Part shown: piece after piece, positions 23,203-35,000 of the stretch
How the letters are laid out: the number at the start of each line of letters is the position of its first letter
Position numbering within the stretch: position 1 is the first letter of the stretch
NCBI GenBank assembly: GCA_027475525.1
Contig: JAMWFC010000009.1
Coordinates: 1,612,001 to 1,676,000 of the forward strand
Length of the DNA stretch: 64,000 nt
Origin: Macrolepiota albuminosa
Lineage: Eukaryota; Basidiomycota; Agaricomycetes; Agaricales; Agaricaceae
Direction of reading: 5' to 3'
Position numbers and translations under genes: made by a program
Notes under the pieces: model-generated
What the model saw: the letters and a program-made list of their open reading frames with translations, nothing else
What the model was told of the DNA's origin: nothing
The model's database searches: none

Positions 23203-26200
23203 TCACAGACCATCGAGGAGGTGATTGGCGACGATCATGGAGATGTAGCGCTAACGCTGGAATATGACCATTCTACTGGTCTTGTAAATGTTGTGTCTAC
23301 CGCTTTTCTTGACGAAGAAGTTTTAACTACTCTATCCGCTACCGACGCTGAGCTTTCCCAGAAAAATCAAAACATTACCGACTCTGCTCTAGCTTACTTG
23401 TACCTTACCGCTTCCAAATCCTTTCAAAACATTGCGTCTACCGATACTTATCTCACTACCCTTCCCGGAGCCTCGTCTCCTGCCGTTCTTGGACTTGCTG
23501 CTCCACAGGCTACAATTCCCCTTTCCACCTCTATATATAACCAAGCTAACGCTCCCAAAAGGAAAGGGGCTCAAGTCAAAAAGAAATATAAGCCAGTTGC
23601 GCTTAAAACAAAACCCATTGCCACGCACTCTCCCAAGACATTTAGAATCGAACGCCAGATCATTGGCGACCCTCTTGCCGACATGCCAACCTTATCACCA
23701 AATCTGCCACCCTTTCAGCCCACGGGACGTTTTACCAAGAAACGCCAACAACAATTTGCGAAGGAGCATGACACAGGATTTTTGACCAAAGATGAGTTGA
23801 ACGTCCTTACCAATCTCGTCGCTAAGCAAGACAAAGCCTTTGCTTGGGAGGACTCGGAACGCGGCAGTCTACGTACAGACTTCTTCCTGCCTGTCGTAAT
23901 CCCGACCATTCCTCATGTGCCGTGGACTGAGCACAACCGACCATTACCACCTGGAATCGAAGCCGAGGTCTGCCAAATCATTAGGACCAAGATCAAGGCT
24001 GGAGTATACGAGCCCTCCAATAGTTCTTACCGCTCCCGTTGGTTTTGCGTCCTCAAAAAGAACGGCAATCTACGCATAGTTCACAGTCTCGAGCCGCTGA
24101 ATAGAGTTACTATACGACACTCTGGCGTACCGCCTTTTCCTGACCACGTTGCCGAGTCCTTTGCCGGGCGTATTTTTGGCACCACCCTTGACCTTTACGT
24201 TGGCTACGACGAACGCCTCATACATCCTTCTTCCCGAGACCTTACCACTTTTCAAACTCTGTTTGGCGCGCTGCGCCTAGTTACCTTGCTGATGGGCTGG
24301 ACAAACTCAGTCCCTATATTCCATGACGACATCACTTTTATCCTCCAACCCAAGATACCGCATAATGTCCTTAGCTTCATTGATGACGTTGGCGTCAAAG
24401 GCCCCACATCACTTTTATCCTCCAACCCAAGATACCGCATAATGTCCTTAGCTTCATTGATGACGTTGGCGTCAAAGGCCCCAAAGACTGGCGACTCATA
24501 AACGGCTTACCGGCGACCCATCCCGACAACTCCAACATTTGCTTAGTGCTATGGGAATTTTTCCAATTGCTCAACCGAGTTCTCCAACGTATGAAGTATA
24601 GCGGTGGAACCTTTAGCGGCCACAAGCTCCTCCTTTGCACGCCAAGGTTCAAAATACTTGGTCATATCTGCACTCCCGATGGTCGCATTCCTGACGAGTC
24701 TTGCTTAGCACTCCTGGAGCGATGGGGTCCTTGCCGTGACTTATCTGAAGTTCGCGCCTTTCTTGGTACCGTTGGCGTTCTCAGGATATTCGTCAAAAAC
24801 TTTGCCCATCGCGCACACACCCTTAACCGACTCACCCGCACCAACGAGCCCTTTGAATTTGGGCCAGACCAGGTCACTGCACAGCGAGATTTAGTGAAAG
24901 CCCTACAAGACGCCAAACCCCTAGTTCCTATCGACTATAGCTCTGCCGACCCAGTTATCTTGGTGGTGGATACCTCGTACATTGCCGTTGGCTACTTCTT
25001 GTGTCAGTGCCTTAGCGACAATCGGAAACAGCGACACTACAACCGCTTTGGGTCTATCACGCTAAACGACAGAGAGTCTCGCTACAGTCAGCCTAAGCTA
25101 GAACTCTATGGGCTCTTCAAAGCCTTCCGGTCGCTAAAGATGTATTTGATTGGCGTACGGAACCTTATTGTTGAAGTCGACGCTAGGTACATCAAAGGCA
25201 TGCTGCAGAATCCCGACATCCAGCCATCCGCTAGTATGAACCGATGGGTAGTCGCTATCCTCATGTTTCACTTTGAGTTGGTACACGTCAAAAGCTCTTT
25301 CCACGGACCGGATGGACTCTCTAGGCGACCACGGCAGCCTGGCGACCCGGCAATAGATCCCCAGGTGGATAGCGATTTCGAGGACTGGATCGACAGATTA
25401 CACGGTTTTATGCACCTCATACAACAGCCAATTCCCCTACTACAACGGCAACAGCCTGCCAGTATCCTTCTACATCCCATTGTCCCTTACTGTCCCAAGA
25501 TCTTTAGCGCACCCCTTACATTCTACACGGCAAGCATCCTTGGACAAGACTTGCCTCCAGTAAAAGTCGTACAGGAACCCCATCCGCTAAGAGAAGACAG
25601 CAGAAACCTGACCTACGATGCTGTTCCCCGATCCGCCAAGGCAAAGGTGGAAGACAGTCGCTTGTTAATAGTTGAACAATGGATACAAGACCTTAAGCAA
25701 CCTGCTGGCCTTACCGACGAGCAATACGCGACCTTTATCTGATATGCCACCCACTTCTTCTTTACCGACAACCGCCTTTGGCGACGAAATCAAGATGGCG
25801 CTCACAAGCTGATCATCAAGCCAGAAAGTCGCTTACGAGTCCTGCGTGCCATGCATGATGAACTAGGACATAGAGGTCTGTACGCTACCCGAGCTTCTCT
25901 GTTAGAATGATTCTGGTGGCCACACGCTAGTGCCGACATCGCCTGGTACATTAGGATTTGCCACCTCTGCCAAATTCAACAGACACGCCAAGTGCTTATC
26001 CCGCCAACCGTTGCAACACCAGCTCCCCTCTTCAGCAAAATTTACGTCGACACCATGCATATGCCCAAGTCTGGTCGCTACAAGTACATTATTCAAGGTC
26101 GTTGCTTGCTAATCCACTGGCCTGAATTTCGAATGCTTCAGAGAGAAAATACGGACACGGTCGCCAAGTGGCTATTTGAGGACGTCATTTGCCGTTGGGG

Positions 26201-27023
26201 AGCGCTAAGAGAAATCGTCACGGATAATGGGGCACCAATTATCAAAGCGCTAACCTATCTCGCCAAGAAATACAATATCCATCACATTCGAGTGTCTGGC
26301 TACAACAAGCGTGCCAATGGCTTGGTAGAGAGACCACACTTTGACGTTCGGCAAGCGCTCTTCAAGGCGGTCGATGGCGACGAGTTTTGTTGGAGTGAGG
26401 CGACCTATTCAGTATTTTGGTCGGAAAGAGTTACTATTCGTAAGCGCATGGGTTGTTCTCCCTACTACGCGGCTACTGGCACCCATCCTTTACTCCCTGC
26501 TGACATTATAGAAGCGACCTACCTTTAACCAGCACCCAACAGTATCTTAGCGACTACCGATCTGATCGCCAGATGAGCTATTGATCTCCAGCGAAGGAAG
26601 GAAGATTTAGAGCGACTCCACAAGGTAGTCTTTAGTGCCCGTTGCCAAGCAGCCCTACGATTCAAGACCGAGCATAGCGCCACTATCAAGGATTACAGCT
26701 TCCCGAGGGGCGCGCTAGTGCTTATGCGCAACTCCAAAATCGAAACCTCATACAACAAGAAAATGCGCCCGCACTATTTGGGACCTTTGGTAGTTATATC
26801 TCGTAACTGTGGAGGTGATTACGTGCTCTGTGAATTAGATGGTTCAGTACTGCATCGACCTGTTGCCACTTTTCGCCTATTGCCATATCTTGCCAGGGAA
26901 CAAATCGACTTGCCGCTTGAAGCGCTAGATATTGACATCGCCAAGCTGAGAGAACTTGAAGAAACCGAATTATTGGACGATGATGACTTGCCAACTTTAG
27001 TTGAAGAAGAAGAAAATGATTAG
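23197..27023 (+). pseudogene. Gypsy-B pol: RT, RNase H, integrase
   Basis: It is closely similar to the intact 1249-residue Gypsy-D pol. RT shows LDLYVGYDERL and the box SFIDDVGV; RNase H shows VVDTSYIAVGY and VEVDARYIKGM; integrase shows CHLC, YVDTMHM, VTDNGAP and GLVERPHFD. It is broken by stops at about 25740, 25908, 26526 and 26573, three of them TGA where Gypsy-D has CGA. A 77-bp duplication at 24329-24482 also shifts the frame. It ends at TAG 27021-27023. Confidence 0.85.
24329..24482 (+). repeat. 77-bp tandem duplication (3)
   Basis: 24329-24405 is repeated exactly at 24406-24482, directly over the RT active-site coding segment. Gypsy-D has one copy. Confidence 0.92.
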
Positions 27024-27451
27024 AAAAGAATATATTGATGAGCTCCCTTTTTCTATTACTTATCTTACTTATCTTTCTTGCCAATACTTACTGTACTATA
27101 TTCCACAGACAATTCCTTACATAGTCAAGTCGCAGCGCTAGCGTGTCACCAATGCTTAGCGCTCTGCGCAACTCTCGCCAAGGGTTTTTTTGCTATGATG
27201 ATTTACTGAGCGTTTCCCTGTTCCTCAAAATTTGTCCAAGTCCCTCACATAATACCGCTCTTGCTAAAACTTACCATAGAATACTTGCCGCTTGCTTTCT
27301 CTGTGCTTTGCTTTTGTTGCTCTCTGCTGTTGTGCTAACTTAGATTATGAGACTTATCCGTTCACTCGGCAAGGAGGCGGCAAAATATATTAAAGAAAAA
27401 GGCAGTATCAAAAAGCTATACAGTAAACGACCTATCTACGCTAAGGTTTGT
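27024..27451. other. Convergent spacer between pol and the antisense gene of Gypsy-B
   Basis: Both pol (plus) and the accessory gene (minus) end here, so the stretch holds the 3' ends of two converging transcripts. Its counterpart in Gypsy-D is 58552-58910. No gene is seen. Confidence 0.5.
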
Positions 27452-29872
27452 TTAATCACTGTCATCATCCATGGGCAGAGAATCGTCAGAAATCGGCAAC
27501 GAAGAGTCACAAAGAGGAAGCAGGTCGCCCAGCAAGATGTGGTTGGCAGTCTGCCAATCCATGGCGGCTTGGCAATCTGCCTGGTAGTCGCAAAGAACAC
27601 TAAGGCTACGACCAAGGTTGGAATAGCACAACCTTAGCGCCATTAGCTGCCCTCGGACTTGCTCCTGTTCTCGCCCCATTGCCGCCTCCATCGTTGCCGC
27701 CCTCCTCGAAAACCTCTCCAGCATCTCCCGTGGGTTAAGCACCACCACCGGGTACACAAGGTCTTGTCCCAGCCAGTTGAAAGCGTCGCCTGTGACCGTT
27801 GGCTGCGGCTGGGGGGTCCACGAGAGATTGACCCTGGCAACCACGGGGCGCCTAGGCTCCAGTCCGGCAACGTCCTTGGGGTCTAAAACCTCCCAAGGGG
27901 CAACGCTACTGTAGGGAGGCAGCCAGCGCCACTCAGGCTCCTCCCTGGCAACTCCTGCCGCTCCCTCCCCTTCGCCTGCCACCACCTCGTCGCCTTCCTG
28001 TTGTGTCGCCAGGGTTTCATCTTCACCCTCAGCGTCTTCATCCCCTTCCATTACCGCTCCCTCTGCCTTCCCCTCCTCCCCCATCTCGACATCTGCGGGA
28101 GCGTCTTCCCGCTCCTCTTGAGGTGCCTCCTGCTCTCCCTCCTCCTGCTCCCTGCCAAGAGACCTTGCCGCCAAGTGAATGGGCGACAAAAGACCGCTGG
28201 GGCCAGCCTCTGTGTCACGAGGCGGGAGGCGACTAGCCGCCAATGCCTTCTCCAGGTCCTCCATTTCGGTGTCCTTTGGCGCTGGCGAGGGGGAAGGCAA
28301 CGACGAGACCACATGAGGGCGCTTTGCTTTGCCCTTCCCCTTTCGGTGTCCTTTGGCGCTGGCGAGGGGGAAGGCAACGACGAGACCACATGAGGGCGCT
28401 TTGCTTTGCCCTTCCCCTTGCTTGGGGAAGAGGCTTGTCGTTTTTCTGGGACCAAAGTCCCTTGGCGCTCTCCAGCGCCTCGATTGCCGACTGTTTCTGA
28501 CCCATCTCCTTGGCGTGTCGGCAACGCCAAGGAGGCACGTCCAATGGCTGCCATTCCTCCGGCGGCAACCTTCCTCTTCTGGCCCTCCACAAACTCCCTG
28601 GCCCTCCTCACCAAAACAGCGTGCAAAAATGTCTTCTCGACAAGTGCGTCTGGCGCGCCGCCACGCTCGCGACTTTTGGCCCCGTCGATGGTGCAAGCGC
28701 GCTTGAGGGCACCACAGCAATAGCAAGGCTGGGCCCCAGTCGGGAACCAGCAGCCTTCTGGGTCGTTATCTGCCCAGCACTTGTCACACTAGCGCTACAA
28801 GTCAGCGAGAGCTTATAAAGATAGAAAAGTCACTTACCGCTCCCCACGCCTCCTTAAAGGCCTGCCGGGTCGCCAGGGAAACAGTCTTCTTCCCCTTCAT
28901 CTCCTCCATTACAACCCCGGCCTCCTGCCCCTCGTCAAGGACGGCCTCCTCCTGACATGGCAAAAGCAAACCTTTCAGCTCCTTGTCGTCGAAGGAACTT
29001 TGCATTGGCGCCTGCAGACATAGGTTGGTAAACACCGCCTAGGTCCAAAAAGAATACTTACCGTGTACTGGGGAGCCTTTCCCTTGCAAGACTTGGAAAC
29101 AGTGGTTAGCGTGGCACGGCAGCGGCAAGAATAGGCAAAAACTCACTTTCTTCAAAGCCTTACCCGGCTTTACTGGGGAGCCCTTCCTGCTAGCCAGCAG
29201 TGCTGGGCTCTGTGCACTGCCGGCGCACGAAACCTTGCTCTGTTCCTTGGCGACTGGCGCCCTCCCATGGTCGATCTCCTCCATCTCCTCCGCCAATGCC
29301 TGCGCACGTGCCCGCTCTTCTAGCGCCCTTGTAATCTCCTTGGCATCACGAGAGGTGGTGGTAGAGAGTTCCTCCTCCACCTGCATCCGCGCCAAGGGCG
29401 CAAGCACCTCCTGTTTACTATAGGGCAACAAGTCAGACCAAAGCTAAGTCAGAAGAATGGGTTAGGGATACTTACTCAGGCACAGGCGTGCTTACCGTCA
29501 TTGGCAAGGCACCCGAAAGGATGTCCTCCAATTTGTCCTCAATGGTGGGGACAGGAGGAGGCGCTTAGGGACCCAATCAGCTAGCAACACGGCAAGGACT
29601 AAAAACACTTACAAAGCAAGAAAAAGGCGCTAACCAGTCGGCGCCATGATTATCAACATAGCAGGCTTGGCACCACTTCCGCACCTCGATCTCCCTATCC
29701 CACCCTACGCCAAGAACGCGAACTTCATACCAGCGTTCCAACAGCTTCATCACGGCAACGATCAAGTTTGGAGGCACCTAATAAAGTTGTTGGCCTTGTC
29801 GATATAAGCAGAGGTGGCGTCTTGAGCCTCATGGGAGGGAACAGGGGGCGGAGTTGGAATGTGGAAAGACAT
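27452..29872 (-). pseudogene. Gypsy-B antisense accessory gene, Cys6 zinc-cluster protein
   Basis: This is the counterpart of the Gypsy-D accessory gene at 56159-58551, on the strand opposite pol. The ATG is at 29870-29872 (MSFHIPTPPP) and the stop at 27452-27454 (MDDDSD). Exons and introns correspond, and all six zinc-cluster cysteines remain (coding at about 28680-28790). It is broken by a 25-bp deletion in exon 1 between AGGCGC-type repeats (near 29777) and by the 77-bp duplication at 28264-28417, the latter possibly artificial. The frame is otherwise largely open, including a long last exon. Confidence 0.75.
28264..28417 (+). repeat. 77-bp tandem duplication (4)
   Basis: 28264-28340 is repeated at 28341-28417, within the last exon of the Gypsy-B accessory gene. 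Gypsy-D has a single copy. Confidence 0.92.
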
Positions 29873-30028
29873 ATTATTTTTGAAGAGCGCCAGGTAAAAT
29901 CAGAGAAGAGAGGTGAAGTCCAAACTTATGCGCCAGGACTATAAACGAAGTTTGAAGAACGCATGGACCACTTGTCACAAAAGTGGTAATGGAAGCCTTA
30001 TTTGGTGACTGAGGACAGTCAATTTTTC

Positions 30029-30041
30029 AGTTGGGGGGAGA
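30029..30041 (+). promoter_or_regulatory. Gypsy-B polypurine tract
   Basis: AGTTGGGGGGAGA directly precedes the 3' LTR start at 30042, the position needed for plus-strand DNA priming. Gypsy-D has the corresponding tract. Confidence 0.75.
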
Positions 30042-30784
30042 TGATAGGACTCCATACAGGATCAGTGCATCAACGGCAGGCTGCGGCAACGCAGCATGGG
30101 CTCGGGATACCTTAGCGCGTGCTAACTAACCAATTTTGGCAATATTTGACAGCCGCGCACGGCAAGAAGCAGATCCAATCAATGATAGTGCTGATGGTAG
30201 ACAGAATGACAATTGACAGATGGCATCAGTCACTGACGACAGCGCTTAGCGAGAAGCCTGATGATCTATCAAAAACTGACGGACAGCTTGGCATTTGACC
30301 TTGGCGTCTGACACCGCTTAGCGCCTCGATCTGGTGCCTGACACCGCTAAGTACTTACCGACTTGTACATAGACAGAGAACAATAGACCAGAGTTTACTA
30401 CTCCCCTTTCTTCAGTCTTCCTTACGCTCAAGAGCTCATTTACGGTTGGCAATGACGAACTCATCGGCAGTTGCAGACACTCGCCAACACTTGACACACT
30501 CGTGCCTTGCAACTACGGCAGGCATTATCGATGCTTAGACTTCGCTAAGCTTACCGTGCTCTTGCCGCTCACATTGCCATGTCACTTACCGCTTCTTTCA
30601 TAGGTGCTTTACCTTAGCGCTTTACACTTGCCGACTTTCTTACTGACTTTTCCCTATTTTCACAGGCGCGTTCTCTGGGACCTGCCTGGGACTCCTCACA
30701 TCACTTATAGCGCGCCCAACGCAAGCAATTGGTACGATAACACTATAGTTATATTTGTTACTGACCAAACTTTGGGCGTCATCA
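30042..30784 (+). repeat. 3' LTR of Gypsy-B (743 bp)
   Basis: It starts TGATAGGACTCC and ends GCGTCATCA. Compared with the 5' LTR it lacks 191 bp, with AAG microhomology at the joint; the missing part includes the TATA box. It shows several extra CpG-to-TpG/CpA changes, for example around 30185-30200. Confidence 0.9.
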
Positions 30785-30788
30785 GCAC

Positions 30789-32017
30789 CCTGCTTCCCTC
30801 CTCCCCCCTGACCTAACATCTGATGTCTGCTATGTCTGCTGGTATATCAGCAGACACCCACACTCCTCCCCTTCCCCCTTCTCCCTCTTTCTCCCCACCC
30901 CCACCCCCATCCTTCTTCCACTACCCACCACACTCTCCAAGACACCACCCCATGTGGTAGATGCCCATGCACCCCATTTCCTTCTCTCCTGCCCTAATGC
31001 CAGACAATGCTAGGGGTTGCTGACAGATTCCCATGGATGCCAACAGATACCAGTGGATATCTAGCAGATGCCAATGAATATACGACAGATGCCAATGGAT
31101 GCCAATAGATGCCAGCGGGTCACAACAGCTGCCGACAAACTCTGATGGATGCCAGCTGATGGCTGCTGATGCCAATGCCCCTTTTAAGCCACAAAAGCTC
31201 TTTTGGGAGGTATGCCACCCCCCTTCCACCTCAAAAAATCCATATGGGAACCTGCGGAAATGTAGGTGGGCATCCGTTCATTGTGTTATCCAACCTTTGA
31301 ATCTATCTGTTAGTAACAGACCTGTGGTGCAACAGTTAAATGTGTGTTCTGTTGCTGGAGGCTTCCTCAAGGCTGGGAGTTTGATTTCCCCCCACAGGCA
31401 TACAGAGAACAGAGTCACCTTTTTTTTTTTGGTCCAACCAGCCCCCATGGACCTGCATAGGCCTCTGCAGATGTCTGCTGGTGCCCTGTGCAGGCCTGCA
31501 TGGGCCTGCATAGGTTTGAGTCCGTTGATGTACATCTGCATGGATGTCTGCTGGTGGCTTGCATAGGCCTGCATAGGTCTGCAGAGCCCTTTTGTGGACA
31601 TATGCTGGCATTGGGGGTGGGAAAAGAAGAGAAGAGGAGGTGCACAGCCTCAAGTTATTGCAGGGAGGAAGGAAGAGGGAGGGAAGTGGGAAACCTCGAG
31701 AGTAGTTTATTCATGCCATGATGTCCACCAATGGAGGAGGTTTTCACTCATGGACTAATGCCCACTGGTGGCCGCTGATGCACATTGATGTCCACTAGTG
31801 TCCACTGGCATTTTCCAGGCCTGTGTGCACATGTGTGTGCCTGCCTTTTATTGATCTACTAGACCATGTCATACAGCACATTGTGACACATTCATAGCTC
31901 TGTATTCTACAGCACTGTGGGCACTGCTCCACTCCAGTATAGCAGACTCTGCTAGATACGTATGGTACAGCACAAAGTAAGCTTCTGTACAACGTATGAC
32001 ATATACTGTTGTGATGT
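30789..32017 (-). repeat. Right inverted repeat of element X, outer piece
   Basis: It continues the inverted repeat interrupted at 19488 and ends with GTGATGT at 32011-32017. A short array of GATGCCAATGGAT-like words occupies about 31025-31150. A tRNA-like segment (GACCTGTGGTGCAACAG near 31320, then GGGAGTTTGATTTCC near 31375) lies inside it. Confidence 0.7.
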
Positions 32018-35000
32018 CTCTATGTGGAAGACTGGGCATCCTGTTCTTACTTCCTGTCCAGCTGGCACTGCTGATCGGAGTACAAGCTGATACACACCCA
32101 TATCCTTGAGCAAGTTGAGTTCTTCTTGATACACCACTTTCCAATTGTTAGCATTGCCTGACTTCTTGGCTTCTGACCATGTACATGATTCATCACTAAT
32201 ATTCAGAGCTAGTAGGTGGTTTTTCAATTTGAGAGCAGCAGTCAATAGGTACTCAATGTTTTGCAACAATGCCAGATTGCTGATATCAGGGACATTCAGT
32301 GCTTGATCATCTACTGGACCCTTAGTACCTCAATTGGCCATACTCATCTGATTCCTGTCAATCCTAGCAGCCTCTTGTTGTGTCTGTAAGTGCTCTCTAG
32401 CTGCAATTGATTTTTGTATGGCTATCTGAGTCTATGATGGAGATGCATTCTTGAGGTTAGCCTACACAGTTGGGACAGGTATACAATGAGATCAATGAGG
32501 CTGAGCATTCTGCAGCAAGACTTGAGGTGCAGCAGGAGTGGGCTATACAACTCCTCCTGATATGAGGACATTGTCATTGTTGAATACAATGGGATTGCAC
32601 TGCTATTGAGTAGGTGGCTGTTCAGAGACAGGATTTGGTGGATTGAACTGCTGCTGAATAAGTGGCTGTTTGATGGTGATAGGATTTGACACTGAATTAA
32701 GGTTCTGAGGCAGTTCCTCATAACTTTTGCAAGACTTAACATGGTAAGTCTTGTATATTGTCCCAGTTGATTTATCATAACACTTGTATGCTTTCAAATC
32801 TTTTGCATAACCAATTAACATGCACTCAATAGATCTTGCATAAATCTTGGGATTGTGTTTCACAAAGATTAGGACATAGGCTTTACAACCTATCTCATGC
32901 ATATACAAGTATTTTGGTGGACAACCCATCTGTGCCTTATGAGGAGTTACACTTTTTACAGACTTGGTCAGCATTTGCTTATGAATATGTGAAGCTGTCA
33001 AATAAAATTCATTTGACAAATTTGGTAGACATCCTGCAGCTATCCACATGGCATGTTGATGATGCCCAAATTGAGCTGAGGTGCACTATCACTAGTACAG
33101 CTACTTAGTCAATATAGCTTTGGGTGCGCTAAGTGTGAGAGAGAGTCCCAGACAGGTTTCAGAGAATACATAGTAGGCAAGAGATTGGTGGCAAGAAAAG
33201 GGGGTGATTGGCACTTATGTAAGGCCCAAAATGTGGCAAAAATGTGCTAAAAGTTGCCAAGGAAAGGTGCCAAGACATGCAGGAAAAAGTTGCCAAGGAA
33301 AGGCGCTAAGAGACACTGGAGAATCACCAATGAAAAGTGCTAAGAAGCATGGGAGAGTTGCCAAGGAAAGACACTAAGAGGCATGGAAGAGAGTTACCAA
33401 GGAAAAGCACTAAGAGGTACTGAAAAGGGGCGCTAAGAGGCGCTAAGTGTTAGCACTTAAAAGAGATGATAAAATGACAAGATTGCTTAGCAGATCTAAG
33501 CACAAATGCCTTGCCATAGTTGCAAAGTGCTGCTAAGAGACTGTAAAGAGAGAGGGAGAGAGAGAGAACTAAAGCAGAGTCCTCTTGCTGACATGGTCAA
33601 CAAAAGGTAGTCTGTTGCATAGAGTGACCAAAATGTTGGAATACAATCCCTACTGCCAAATTGATGATGTACTACTAACAAGAGTAAGTATTTATATGTA
33701 AGTAAATGCCATGAATTAAACTATATGGTAAAAAGGTCCACAATTATGCTGTCAGTCTGAGTCAGCAAGGTGCTAAGGTGAAACTCCAAGCTGTCTGTCA
33801 TGAAAATACTTCATCATTCCTCCTGTAAGCACTTCCACCAGCTAAGAGCATCATTCTGGATTGACTGGTGCCAAGTGTCCATGTCCATGTATGGCCCTGG
33901 AGTATGAGTGGCAATGTGCAGCAAGGTGTCAAGAGTGGTGCTAAGAATAGGTGGTGCTATGAAGGGGGTCCTGGAGTAATTAGAGGCTCCAGCTGCAAGT
34001 TATTAACATAAAAATATGCAAAAATTAGCCTCTGGAGCACTAAGGTGTGCTGCTCCTGGTGGTACCAATGTGCCAATGTGAGGTGCTTGTGTTGGCACTA
34101 TCTGTGAACATCTATAATAGGAGCTCATCAGTGTGCCTTTTCTATAAGGGTGCAGTGCATTTATTTGATGTGCCCAATACACACCAAGATATATAATACA
34201 CCAAACTATTGCTCTAACCTACAAGATATCAGCCAGGCTTGCATGTCCTGTCCAACCAGCTCACCATCATGACCAGTCCTGTATGTGCCCAGTTTTACCT
34301 GCACTTTGTTCTCTTGAGCTACCTGCCAAGCTTTGAGGTGAGAGAGAGCCTCTGCTTTGTTCTGTAACAGTATTGACCAGTGCTCATTGGTGAAATCATC
34401 AACAATATTCATGATATATTTGTAACCACTGTGCAATACAATAGCTTGTGGATGAGCAAGATCAACCCACACTATTTCCAGTTTCCTTGTAGCTCTCTGT
34501 CATTTCTCCCACACCTTCAGCACTGAGCTCCTCATTTGTTTTCCAAGGATGCAAGAGTTACATTTATATAGTTTTGAGGAGAAGACAGAGGGCATACCTG
34601 AGATTATTCCAGTTTTAGCTATATCCTGAACTGTCTGGTAATTGGTGTGTTCAAGTTGATGGTGCCAGGTTTCCAGATTAGCAACATGTTAAAGTGAGAA
34701 GTCATGGTGTTTGGAGGTAATGGAATTGAGATTCAAAGTGTAGAGATGTTGATCAGGAATGAGGGTGCCTTGTGCAATGAGGGTATACATGGATTTGTTG
34801 ATGAGTTTAACTATTTGAGTTGTTGAATATGGTGTCAAGTCCAGAGTGAGTAGCGAGTAAGCTGACTGAGACTAGACAAACAGTTGCATTTGAGATATAA
34901 AGAGCATCTTGCAGAATGATGTCGGCACCTTTGGCAATGTGAAGTCAGATGTTGCTGATCTTGATTGCTGCCATGATGGACCCACTAAATCCCTTAATAT

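Larger units (their letters stand above)
20794..23218 (+). pseudogene. Gypsy-B gag-protease
   Basis: The ATG at 20794 has good context (gccATGg), although the frame is open from 20453. Gag runs through RMPPRNHFSAPKWDESKPWE, a capsid-like helical region, and a variant zinc knuckle CHFCGEIGHTMTRGRC (CX2CX4HX6C) near 21626-21673. The retropepsin motif at about 22635-22655 reads VDSRSQ where Gypsy-D has VDSGSQ. Breaks are a TGA at 21112, TGAs at about 22954 and 23023 matching CGA in Gypsy-D, and two 77-bp duplications (22646-22799, 23049-23202). About 14 codons present in Gypsy-D near 21785 are missing. Confidence 0.8.
19489..30784 (+). mobile_element. Gypsy-B: full-length Ty3/gypsy element with antisense extra gene
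   Basis: LTRs at 19489-20422 and 30042-30784 bound an internal region holding a primer-binding site, gag-protease, pol, an antisense accessory gene and a polypurine tract. The target duplication is GCAC (19485-19488 and 30785-30788). Removing the element rejoins the element X inverted repeat seamlessly when compared with the left copy. It is partly decayed: many CGA-to-TGA stops, plus three 77-bp tandem duplications in the coding region that are probably assembly artefacts. Confidence 0.9.
13537..32017. mobile_element. Element X: DNA-transposon-like element with ~1.2-kb inverted repeats
   Basis: The outer ends are ACATCACAACA on the left and its reverse complement on the right. Roughly 1.2 kb of inverted repeat follows on each side, enclosing an interior of about 4.5 kb (14721-19244). 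Gypsy-B is inserted in the right inverted repeat; without it, element X would be about 7.2 kb. The interior holds a Cys6 zinc-cluster gene relic and tRNA-like repeats, and no recognisable transposase. No clear target duplication was seen, so the class is unproven. An inverted duplication of an unknown repeat is the alternative. Confidence 0.55.

Noticed and set aside
28001..28723. Long plus-strand frames opposite the Gypsy-B accessory gene
   Set aside because: They are mirror frames of GC-rich exon sequence, and the same region in Gypsy-D supports only the accessory-gene strand.
31025..31610. Regularly spaced repeats resembling a CRISPR array
   Set aside because: The units are degenerate minisatellite words without unique spacers, in a eukaryotic repeat.
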